Assembly (NCBI GenBank): GCA_017459485.1
Contig: JAFUCW010000134.1
Coordinates: 1 to 13,179 of the forward strand
Direction: 5' to 3'
DNA: 13,179 nt
From: Eggerthellaceae bacterium
Lineage (GTDB): Bacteria > Actinomycetota > Coriobacteriia > Coriobacteriales > Eggerthellaceae
This document shows positions 1-5,723 of this stretch, piece by piece (the first letter of the stretch is position 1; each line of letters opens with the position of its first letter). Both the position numbers and the translations under genes were made by a program. Below the pieces are notes generated by a model. It did no database searches. It was not told the DNA's origin and worked only from the letters and a program-made list of their open reading frames with translations.

Positions 1-84
1 GACATGACCGGCGAGAGCTACCGCGTGCTGGAGACGGAGGAGTGGATGAAGGGGGTGACAGAGGCGACCTCCGTCAAAGATTAG
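1..84 (+). CDS. 3' end of an IstB/DnaC-like transposition ATPase (partial)
   Basis: Frame 1 is open from the window edge and ends at TAG 82-84, giving a 27-residue tail that contains MTGESYRVLE. A GxSYR stretch near the C-terminus is typical of IstB helper ATPases of IS21-family elements, which load the transposase onto DNA. The tail is too short to identify alone. The call rests mainly on what follows: two imperfect tandem GTGGC..TTTTT..TGA/TTGACA units at 111-158, which look like the multiple terminal repeats at IS21-type ends. No Walker motifs are visible because the rest of the gene lies outside the window. Confidence 0.45.
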   Translation, partial: DMTGESYRVLETEEWMKGVTEATSVKD

Positions 85-158
85 ACACTTTGATTAGAGA
101 AGATGGGTGGCAGGTTTTTCGACTGAACAAGTGGCCGACTTTTTGCTTGACAGGAACA
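1..158 (+). mobile_element. Right end of an IS21-like insertion sequence
   Basis: The istB-like tail (1-84) is followed by a non-coding tract with two related units. One is GTGGCAGGTTTTTCGACTGA at about 107-126 and the other is GTGGCCGACTTTTTGCTTGA at 131-150, closing with TTGACAGGAACA at 147-158. IS21-family elements end in 5'-CA and carry repeated copies of such a terminal sequence that bind IstA. The boundary at 158 is inferred from the CA. The left end and any target duplication lie outside the window. Confidence 0.5.
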
Positions 159-209
159 ACTATTAAAGCACAATGCACGCTCATCGCAAAATAAAGATAT
201 AGATTGCAG

Positions 210-563
210 CTACAACCCCAGAGCTTGTGCCCACTCGGCTTCTTTGAAGCCGGTGAGCACGGTGTCTTCGAGCACGAGCACGGGGCGCTTCACCAGCATG
301 CCGTCGGTGGCAAGGAGCGTATACATTTCCTCTTCGGTCATATCTGGCAGCTTTTTGGAAAGGTCCATTTTGCGGTAGAGCATGCCCGACGTGTTGAAGA
401 AGCGCTTCAGCGGCAGCCCGCTTTTCTTGTGCCACTTCTTCAGCTCGGCGGCGGTGGGGTTCTTGTCCACGATGTGCCGGTCGGTGTAGTCCAGACCGTG
501 CGCGTCCAGCCACGCCTTCGCCTTCTTGCACGTCGAGCATTTCGGGTATTCCACGAACAGCAT
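210..563 (-). CDS. ArsC/Spx-family (arsenate reductase-like) thioredoxin-fold protein
   Basis: The 117-aa product begins MLFVEYPKCSTCKKAKAWLD. It has a CxxC pair at C9 and C12 in the N-terminal loop of a thioredoxin-like fold, and a later KRPVLV segment characteristic of ArsC/Spx/YusI proteins. Length matches the family (about 115-130 aa). Members are glutathione- or thioredoxin-linked arsenate reductases, Spx regulators, or uncharacterised oxidoreductases. Nothing nearby (no arsR, no arsenite pump) argues for arsenic resistance, so the specific function is open. I prefer ATG 563 over the in-frame ATG 578 because AAAGGATGG lies between them at the right distance to be the ribosome-binding site. 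The gene is transcribed away from the divergent small gene at 661. Confidence 0.85.
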   Translation of the reverse strand: MLFVEYPKCSTCKKAKAWLDAHGLDYTDRHIVDKNPTAAELKKWHKKSGLPLKRFFNTSGMLYRKMDLSKKLPDMTEEEMYTLLATDGMLVKRPVLVLEDTVLTGFKEAEWAQALGL

Positions 564-660
564 GGCCCATCCTTTCATGTTGTCTTCAGTGTTGCCGCGC
601 AGTAGTATATCGCGCTACACTACCACTCCGCGCAAACAACCGAAAGGAGGTGAAGGGCTT

Positions 661-921
661 ATGACTAGAAAGAAGAAATCCCGCGCACCCAAAAGCGGTC
701 CCGTGTGGCACTTAAGCGCCGAAGAGGCCACGCTTGCATGCATGCCCAAGTTCAACGGGCACGCCTGCGGCACCGGCGCGCACGGCGACGCGAAGTACAA
801 CCGCACCAAACAGAAACGCGTATGGCAACGCACCCTGACCGAAGAGACCCGCATCCGCGGGCCTCTTTCTTTTAATGTACATGAATGTATAGTCGCCACT
901 GTGCAGGGGTCTATAATCTAG
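661..921 (+). CDS. Small basic hypothetical protein with apparent 3' stop-loss extension
   Basis: The ATG at 661 sits behind a strong site, AAAGGAGGTGAAGGGCTT. The product starts with a Lys/Arg-rich segment (MTRKKKSRAPK) and has a central MPKFNGHACGTGAHGD segment followed by KYNRTKQKRVW. I associate this kind of small protein with Coriobacteriia, but no function is known to me. As written it has 86 residues. A strong intrinsic terminator (842-873) and a TATAAT box (912-917) for the next gene lie inside its last 25 codons. The natural end was therefore probably near residue 61-62; a single change of GAG 844-846 to TAG would restore it. The extra tail looks non-coding in composition. Confidence 0.65.
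   Translation: MTRKKKSRAPKSGPVWHLSAEEATLACMPKFNGHACGTGAHGDAKYNRTKQKRVWQRTLTEETRIRGPLSFNVHECIVATVQGSII
842..873 (+). terminator. Intrinsic terminator inside the small gene's 3' end
   Basis: The stem AAGAGACCCGC (842-852) pairs with GCGGGCCTCTT (857-867) with one A/C mismatch. The loop is ATCC and a T-rich tail runs through 873. This is a good rho-independent terminator for the + strand. It overlaps the annotated coding frame at 661-921. Confidence 0.8.
912..917 (+). promoter_or_regulatory. -10 box for the PNPOx-like gene
   Basis: A perfect TATAAT lies 37 bp upstream of ATG 955. At 17-18 bp upstream there is only a weak -35 (around 888-894). It sits between the terminator at 842-873 and the ribosome-binding site at 940-947, so the gene at 955 is probably transcribed on its own. 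Confidence 0.55.
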
Positions 922-954
922 CCAACGTAATTGCACAACAGGAAGGACTTCCCC

Positions 955-1365
955 ATGGCTGATATGCAAAAAATTGCTGATTACCTATCCGAGTGCGGCG
1001 TGTTTTATTTTGCAACCATTGATGGCGACGCCCCCGTTGTCCGCCCCCTGGGTTTTTGCATGGCGCGCGACGAAAAGCTCTACCTGGGCGTAGGTACCTT
1101 CAAGGACGTCTATAAGCAAATTCAGGCAAACCCGCATATTTATATTTGTGCGCTAAAGCAAGATGGTGCAAGCTGGATTCGTATAAGCGCGAAGGCTGTT
1201 ATCGACAACGACCCCGCGCTCGTAGATGCCTGCTTTGAACTTATACCCGACATGAAGCCCGTTTACGAAGAAAACGGCTGGGAGATGGGTATCTTCCACC
1301 TGGAAGGCGGCACGATTACCTATGTCGAAAACGTTATGCAACCTGCTGTTACCGAAACGTTCTAG
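955..1365 (+). CDS. Pyridoxamine 5'-phosphate oxidase-like FMN-binding split-barrel protein
   Basis: The 136-aa product reads MADMQKIADYLSECGVFYFA, then ..DGDAPVVRPLGF and a -KLYLGVGTFKDVYKQIQANP- segment. This is the typical opening of single-domain PNPOx-like flavoproteins: a helix, a FATxDG strand turn, RPxGF, and a strand followed by the helix that packs on the flavin. Length (about 130-140 aa) and the GIFHLEGG strand near residue 115 fit. Such proteins bind FMN or F420 as dimers; the substrate is unknown, and true PdxH activity is unlikely at this length. ATG 955 is chosen over 931 because AGGAAGGA at 940-947 is well spaced for it. A terminator follows at 1391-1417, so the gene is monocistronic. 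Confidence 0.85.
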   Translation: MADMQKIADYLSECGVFYFATIDGDAPVVRPLGFCMARDEKLYLGVGTFKDVYKQIQANPHIYICALKQDGASWIRISAKAVIDNDPALVDACFELIPDMKPVYEENGWEMGIFHLEGGTITYVENVMQPAVTETF

Positions 1366-1390
1366 TAGCCATTCGGCACGCAGAACACAT

Positions 1391-1417
1391 GCCCTGGGGT
1401 ACTGCTTCAGGGCTTTT
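1391..1417 (+). terminator. Intrinsic terminator after the PNPOx-like gene
   Basis: GCCCTG (1391-1396) pairs with CAGGGC (1408-1413), and G-T and G-C pairs may extend the stem into the loop. TTTT (1414-1417) and CCTT follow. It lies 25 bp after the stop codon at 1365. Confidence 0.7.
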
Positions 1418-1466
1418 CCTTACGAAGTCTAGGACTCCGTGCTAGGAACCTCAGTCCACTGTCCTA

Positions 1467-2378
1467 TTAATCGCCGATGCCGCTCTCCCAAACGAGGCGG
1501 ATGTAGCTCCACTGAAGCCTACACAGTGTGTCAATGGACACAAGAGCAGGATTGTAGAATTCAGAAGCAAGGGTGCAGGCCGCATCGAACGCGCAGTATT
1601 CGTCGGGAACGCCGTTTCGCCTGGCGAAGGCGGCAAACCCCGCAGCCCACTCTGGAGGCGCCTCGAAGCTTTCAGGCACCACCATTCCCCTCCTGCGGCA
1701 CTCCTCCGATATCGCACTGGACAGGGCGCGCAGCTCGAAGCGCTCGTGCGACACATACGTCACCACATCGACCAAATCCTTCATGCGAGACGAGCGGAAA
1801 CCGCCCGGATGCATCTCCATGATCGCGCAAAGCTTGTCGGCCATCTGGTCCTCAAGCGGGTAGAGAAGGTAGTCGCACACCTCCACGCCCTCTAGGGCGA
1901 TTCTGTTGCGGGGCTCCAGCCGCTCAGGCCGCATGGTAACCTCGCAATCGAGCGAAAGGTCTATCAGAATCGGGTCCTTTTCCTCGTCTCCAATGTAGGT
2001 AGCGTAGCGCAGTCTCAAAAGCCTAGAGTAACCATTGTCGTCCATCGACTCCTCGCAGTCTTCGAGGACGAAGCGACACCAGTCGCCCAAGTCGTTGGAC
2101 AGAAGCTCGTCGAGAGCTTCAAGCGCGGATTCCTTGGTCTCCCTCTTCGACGTCGCGAAATCGAGGTCGCGCGAATTGCGGGCGTCGGGTATGCGCGCAA
2201 GCATGTTGCCGCCGCCTTTGAGGATGAACCTCTCGTCCTTGTCGCCGAACACGCGGCACAGGAACCTGTCGCGAAGCCCCTGACGGTAGCCTATGCCGGG
2301 GTCCATCCCCGCTTCGCGGACCGCCTTCTTGAGCGCGCGGTCGAATGCTGCAGGTGTTTCGTATCCGGCCATGTGCAT
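1467..2378 (-). CDS. abiEii: AbiEii/AbiGii-family nucleotidyltransferase toxin
   Basis: This 303-aa protein has the AbiEii hallmarks. FILKGGGNML at residues 51-60 is the GG(G/S) loop of the DNA polymerase-beta-like nucleotidyltransferase fold. SRDLDF at 69-74 supplies the DxD metal ligands D71 and D73. ILIDLSLD near 137-144 supplies a third acidic strand. DQMADKL at 177-183 and RMKDLVDVV at 198-206 match the conserved C-terminal Lys/Asp motifs. Family members are type IV toxins that modify RNA (shown for tRNA in related toxins) and cause bacteriostasis or phage abortive infection. The gene is coupled to abiEi: TGA and ATG share one base (TGATG, 2380-2376), with GAGGAAG just upstream. GTG 2381 and ATG 2372 are alternative starts. 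All motifs are intact, so the toxin is probably functional. Confidence 0.88.
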   Translation of the reverse strand: MHMAGYETPAAFDRALKKAVREAGMDPGIGYRQGLRDRFLCRVFGDKDERFILKGGGNMLARIPDARNSRDLDFATSKRETKESALEALDELLSNDLGDWCRFVLEDCEESMDDNGYSRLLRLRYATYIGDEEKDPILIDLSLDCEVTMRPERLEPRNRIALEGVEVCDYLLYPLEDQMADKLCAIMEMHPGGFRSSRMKDLVDVVTYVSHERFELRALSSAISEECRRRGMVVPESFEAPPEWAAGFAAFARRNGVPDEYCAFDAACTLASEFYNPALVSIDTLCRLQWSYIRLVWESGIGD

Positions 2379-3007
2379 CACTTCCTCAAGCGCTCGTAGA
2401 GCGAGCTTCCATCTATATAGCCGTAACTTTTTGCGTAGCGGTCGACACGAGCCGCGAATGCGGCGCTATGCAAGCCAGGCTCGGCGCTCAAGGCATCGTG
2501 GAGAACAGCGGAAAGAAGGCTTGGATCCTCACCTTCCGCAAGCAGGTCGATGATTGTCCGCTCCATAGTGGTCACAGGCATGCCGCCGAGTGTCGTTACC
2601 TCCTGCGGGCCGATGCCGGCGCGGACGAAGCGCAAACCGCCCTTGCGGGTCTGACGCCTGTTTGGGTGCGTAAATGTGAGCGGCTCCGGATTGACCTCGC
2701 CTAGCCCATGGAGCCAGGCCGCAGTGGCGTGCGACACCACGAAGTCGGACCCGTCTTTCGGCCTAGTGTACGCCGGGCTGGCCGGCAAAAGCCCAAGCCA
2801 TGCAGCATAGAGAGCCTCCTCGCGAAACCCAGGCGCCCCGCTCGCACGGTAGACGCCATGCGCGACCCTCTCGACCACGCCTGAGGCGCACAGCCTTGAA
2901 AGGGAGAGTTTGTCAACTCCTGCCTCCCGCGCCTGCGCCGCAGTAAGGAAACCGCGCTGCGAAGCTGCGAGATCGGTAACAATCTGTGTGACACTCTTTC
3001 TATCCAT
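2378..3007 (-). CDS. abiEi: AbiEi-family antitoxin / transcriptional repressor
   Basis: The 209-aa product starts with a winged-helix domain, roughly residues 14-55 (RGFLTAAQAREAGVDKLSLS.. then ERVAHGVYR), as in the AbiEi_4-type antitoxin N-terminus. A C-terminal domain carries the TLGGMPVTTMERTIIDLL segment (about 140-157), also typical of the family. AbiEi proteins repress their own promoter by binding inverted repeats and relieve AbiEii toxicity without stable complex formation (type IV). Directly upstream is a 33-bp dyad (3009-3041) that fits as its operator. There is no Shine-Dalgarno sequence before ATG 3007, and the probable -10 box ends only 11 nt from it, which suggests a near-leaderless mRNA. 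The stop overlaps the start of abiEii. Confidence 0.87.
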   Translation of the reverse strand: MDRKSVTQIVTDLAASQRGFLTAAQAREAGVDKLSLSRLCASGVVERVAHGVYRASGAPGFREEALYAAWLGLLPASPAYTRPKDGSDFVVSHATAAWLHGLGEVNPEPLTFTHPNRRQTRKGGLRFVRAGIGPQEVTTLGGMPVTTMERTIIDLLAEGEDPSLLSAVLHDALSAEPGLHSAAFAARVDRYAKSYGYIDGSSLYERLRK

Positions 3008-3008
3008 G

Positions 3009-3041
3009 CTGCAATAGTATCATATTCTGATACCTTTGCAG
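3009..3041 (-). promoter_or_regulatory. abiE promoter with 33-bp perfect dyad operator
   Basis: The + strand reads CTGCAA-TA-GTATCA, a 5-nt centre TATTC, then TGATAC-CT-TTGCAG. Two nested inverted repeats (CTGCAA/TTGCAG outer, GTATCA/TGATAC inner) share one centre at 3025. On the minus strand a -10-like TATGAT (3024-3019) lies within the inner repeat, and the start codon of abiEi begins at 3007. Bound AbiEi would cover both the -10 box and the transcription start. A -35 match is poor (TTATGG at the expected place). Confidence 0.72.
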
Positions 3042-3102
3042 CCATAATTTATCGTTTCGCCCGCACTAAGCAACACATAATTCAGCCCCATTGGTCTACA
3101 TC

Positions 3103-3921
3103 CTATAGCGCATCCTGCGGGCAGTTCCTCACGCACTCCAGGCACAGGATGCACTCGGTTCCGTTCTGGCGGCTGCGCGCATCGTCAAGCATGTCCACAT
3201 CCATCGGGCACACGCTCCCGCACGTCCCGCACTGCACGCACTTGGAGTGATCGCACGTAATGCGAAGCAGCGAGAAGTAGCTCATCGGCTTCAGGAACAC
3301 CGTTATAGGGCATACGTACTTGCAGAACGCCCGGTTGTCCCTGAGTGCATAAGCCGTGGCGATACCGATGGCGTAGTAGGCGACGTTGCCTACGATGAAT
3401 GCCCAGAACATCACCGACTCGACGTTGCCAATCGGTGCCAGGAAGAGGGCGGCCACGAACGCCAGCGATGCCACGAAGACGACGTAGCGAACCCAGCCAA
3501 ACGTCTTCCGAGGCCGCTCGGGAATCTTGTACGGCAAGAAGTCGAGTACCATGGCGGTCCAGCACGCGTAGCCGCACCACCCACGCCCGAACAGCAGCGG
3601 GCCGAATATCTTGGCCACCGCATAATGGATCGTGGCGGCTTCGAACACCCCGAGGAAGAGGTAGTACCAGAAGCCCTCGATCTGCATGTTCTCGCCTCGG
3701 ACCAGGCCCAGGTACACGAGCATATAGAGCCCGACGAGCAGCTGGGTAATGCGCCTGGCGTTCTTGTTCCTGCGGATAAAGAGAGCCGTCCCTAGCGCCA
3801 GGGATGCACCGATGTAGGTGAAGTTGAACAGGTAGAAGGCGTTGCCTTTCGACAGCCACAAGGCGACCGCTACGGCCTCGAAGATTGCGAAAAGCGATAT
3901 GGGCAGTACGTACTTCTTCAT
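3103..3921 (-). CDS. NapH/NosR-like polytopic membrane protein with two 4Fe-4S ferredoxin clusters
   Basis: The product has 272 aa. Hydrophobic segments near residues 5-23, 29-49, 58-73, 83-105, 145-165 and 168-193 predict a polytopic membrane protein. Between them lie a WCGYAC pair (C116, C120) and an FCKYVCP pair (C200, C204), the paired CxxxC(P) motifs of NapH/NosR/CcoG-type proteins. At the C-terminus two ferredoxin motifs follow: C228/C231/C234/C238 and C257/C260/C263/C267. Such proteins pass electrons across or along the membrane to periplasmic or flavin partners. No nap, nos or fix gene is adjacent, so the partner is unknown. ATG 3921 lies 4 bp after the stop of the two-TM gene and has no clear ribosome-binding site, so it is probably translationally coupled. 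A deleted, nonsense-bearing second copy lies at 10607-10969. Confidence 0.82.
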   Translation of the reverse strand: MKKYVLPISLFAIFEAVAVALWLSKGNAFYLFNFTYIGASLALGTALFIRRNKNARRITQLLVGLYMLVYLGLVRGENMQIEGFWYYLFLGVFEAATIHYAVAKIFGPLLFGRGWCGYACWTAMVLDFLPYKIPERPRKTFGWVRYVVFVASLAFVAALFLAPIGNVESVMFWAFIVGNVAYYAIGIATAYALRDNRAFCKYVCPITVFLKPMSYFSLLRITCDHSKCVQCGTCGSVCPMDVDMLDDARSRQNGTECILCLECVRNCPQDAL

Positions 3922-3925
3922 TGCG

Positions 3926-4606
3926 TCATCGCGGTCTTCCCTCCGCTGCCGTATCCTCGACCTTCCCAGGATCGCCATCTGCAGCCGCCGCGAGCCTAAT
4001 CTCCGCCTGCGGGAAGTGCTTCTTAAGCACCGCGAGCGCCGCTTCAAGGTCTTCCGGCGCAATGAACCCGGATATGAACGAGTTCTTCTCGTCGCAGACG
4101 AGCTCGAAGGCGTAGAAGGTCTTGTCCTCCAGCTCGAGCAGCGGGTCGTCGTCCTGCTCCCACAGGTCGTCGACTCGCCCGAGATCCTGCGTCCCGATCT
4201 CGATGGAGCGCACCCTGCCCTTGGGGATGCACACGGGGTCGTCGTAGACAGCGCCTTCGCCCATGAGCGCCCAGTTGCCCGACACCTGGAAGACGCAGCC
4301 CTTCAGCCAGTCGCGCTCGAGGAAGTCGATGGGCTCCTCGAAGTCCTCGCGCGCGATGGCGTCCCTGAGCTCGCGGTAGGTCATCTCGCCCTTCACCATG
4401 CGCATGCAGTTCCACTTGCCGGGCCAGAGGAATGAGTACAGGACGAAGACGAGGATGGGGATGGTAAGCAGCGCCACGCCGAACAGGAGCCAGTCCCGCC
4501 CGCCAAGACCAACCGCGAGCATCGCGACCATGAACGCCAGCATCAGCGCCATGGCGATTACGCCCTTCTTCCAAATCTTGTTGCGGATGTTCAATTCGAC
4601 CTTCAT
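3926..4606 (-). CDS. Two-TM membrane protein of unknown function
   Basis: This 226-aa protein begins MKVELNIRNKIWKKG and has two hydrophobic helices (about residues 16-34 and 38-60), a short loop between them, and a long hydrophilic C-terminal domain with several acidic stretches (for example EQDDDPLLELED around 150-161). I recognise no family. The 2-TM-plus-soluble-domain design resembles the neighbouring PH-like protein, although the two do not align clearly. GAGGC lies upstream of ATG 4606 at workable spacing. It is the third gene of a tight cluster: 18 bp after the PH-like gene and 4 bp before the 4Fe-4S membrane protein. Cotranscription suggests the products work at the membrane together. 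That is inference. Confidence 0.72.
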   Translation of the reverse strand: MKVELNIRNKIWKKGVIAMALMLAFMVAMLAVGLGGRDWLLFGVALLTIPILVFVLYSFLWPGKWNCMRMVKGEMTYRELRDAIAREDFEEPIDFLERDWLKGCVFQVSGNWALMGEGAVYDDPVCIPKGRVRSIEIGTQDLGRVDDLWEQDDDPLLELEDKTFYAFELVCDEKNSFISGFIAPEDLEAALAVLKKHFPQAEIRLAAAADGDPGKVEDTAAEGRPR

Positions 4607-4624
4607 TTTTTGCCTCGCGTATAA

Positions 4625-5170
4625 CTACTTCCTGTCCAGCAGGTCGACGAAGGTTGTCGGGTCATCCTTGTCGCGAAGGTCTTCGAACGTCACCCTCCTG
4701 AGAGCGGCGCCGAGCTTCGCGTGCTCGACTGTCTCGCCGTCTGTTAGCAGCCCCCGCTCCACAAGAAGGTCGAGCAGCTGCATGTAGTGCTCGAAGGCAA
4801 GCGGGATCTTGGCAACCTTCTTCCCGTGCGAGTAGATGGAGCACGCATGGCCCGTATCCCTTCTCGCCACCTTGGCATCGGTGATGTCGGCCCATCGGTA
4901 GCGCCGCACCGGCCTGAGCAGCCTTCTCGCTACCATCCCCTCATCGTCGAAGACGTAAGCCGTCCATTTCCAGAAAAGGATGACAGCCGCGCTGGGCAGG
5001 GAGAACAAGACGAGGAACAGCAGGGCCGCGCGGAAAGATTCCGCAGGGTTGTCAGACCCCCTCACGGCATCGCTGAAGGCCATAACCAAGAATGCCGCAA
5101 GAACCATGGCGAACAGTATCGCCGCCACCAGCAGGTAGGCCTTCCCGGGTTTCACGGTCAAAGTGTTCAT
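4625..5170 (-). CDS. Membrane-anchored PH-like domain protein
   Basis: The product has 181 aa. Two transmembrane helices (about residues 11-33 and 47-68) precede a soluble part with the pattern YVFDDEGMVARRLL..YRWADITDAKV..SIYSHGKKVAKIP..FEHYMQLLDLL. A strand-rich segment with a central W-x-D-I, followed by a strand and a terminal helix, is how small bacterial PH-like (DUF304/bPH-type) domains look. The family call is moderate and the function unknown. The frame is open further upstream, but hydrophobic coding character begins at ATG 5170, 8 bp after the stop of the preceding gene. Residues about 103-147 are clearly similar to the fragment at 5581-5721, so this gene belongs to a duplicated local family. 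Confidence 0.7.
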   Translation of the reverse strand: MNTLTVKPGKAYLLVAAILFAMVLAAFLVMAFSDAVRGSDNPAESFRAALLFLVLFSLPSAAVILFWKWTAYVFDDEGMVARRLLRPVRRYRWADITDAKVARRDTGHACSIYSHGKKVAKIPLAFEHYMQLLDLLVERGLLTDGETVEHAKLGAALRRVTFEDLRDKDDPTTFVDLLDRK

Positions 5171-5178
5171 GCCGAAAC

Positions 5179-5571
5179 CTACTCGATCACCAGGTCGACG
5201 TAGACCTTGCCGTCGCGCTCGTTCTCCTGGTTGTAAACGTGCTTGCCGATGATACCCCGCAAACTGCGCACGTCCTCCAGATCGGATGCCGCGAACTCCA
5301 GGTAGCACGTGGCCGAATCGGTGTCGTTCAGCTCCTCGTAGAAGTCCGAGACGTGGCAGTAGAACTTGTCGAGCACGTCCTCGAGCGGATACTGCGAATC
5401 CTCGCCAAGCTCGAGCTCCCGCTCGAACGACAGCGACGTCACGTAGAGCCGCTCGCCGTCCTGCATCTGGTAGATGCCCTCCTCGACAAGGGCATAAAGG
5501 GGCTTCTTGAACAGGCCGCCCGTCTTAGCCGTTGCGTACTTTTCCGCCTCGTATGGTTTGATGTTCTTCAC
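5179..5571 (-). CDS. 130-aa acidic soluble hypothetical protein
   Basis: The product begins MKNIKPYEAEKYATAKTGG. It is acidic (many Glu/Asp, for example ERELELGEDSQYPLEDVLD) and has no transmembrane segment or signal peptide. I do not recognise a family. It starts at GTG 5571 behind AGGAG (5 to 6 nt spacing), and that site overlaps the TAG stop of the PH-like fragment at 5581. It ends 8 bp before the PH-like membrane gene. It is therefore the first intact gene of the four-gene cluster 5571-3103. Its size, acidity and position would also suit an immunity or chaperone-like partner, but nothing direct shows this. Confidence 0.68.
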   Translation of the reverse strand: MKNIKPYEAEKYATAKTGGLFKKPLYALVEEGIYQMQDGERLYVTSLSFERELELGEDSQYPLEDVLDKFYCHVSDFYEELNDTDSATCYLEFAASDLEDVRSLRGIIGKHVYNQENERDGKVYVDLVIE

Positions 5572-5580
5572 CGTGTACTC

Positions 5581-5697
5581 CTATTCATCTTCCAGAAGCA
5601 GCCCTCTGCGCTTCAGGTGGCTGAGCAATTCGAAATATCCGTCGAAGGCGGTAGGAACTTCGGCCACCTTCCTGCCATTCTTTAAGCGAGCGGTCAT
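5581..5697 (-). pseudogene. Truncated C-terminal fragment of a PH-like membrane protein paralogue
   Basis: ATG 5697 to TAG 5581 encodes 38 residues including LKNGRKVAEVPTAFDGYFEL and a following RRGLLLEDE. This parallels the segment of the intact PH-like protein beginning YSHGKKVAKIPLAFEHYMQL and ending ERGLLTDGE. The similarity continues upstream of the ATG in the same frame (VDTYKDRCVT) to about 5721 and stops abruptly at the TAG of the ATPase gene (5724-5726). The N-terminal membrane part is missing. It therefore looks like a 5'-truncated duplicate, cut when the ATPase gene arrived. It has no obvious ribosome-binding site. It might still be translated by coupling and feed ribosomes to GTG 5571, whose AGGAG overlaps its stop. 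Confidence 0.7.
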
Positions 5698-5723
5698 CGT
5701 CACGCACCTGTCTTTGTAGGTGT

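Noticed and set aside
3247..3795. 182-aa + frame antisense to the 4Fe-4S membrane gene
   Set aside because: It is the antisense shadow of a gene with intact cysteine motifs, and no start site supports it.
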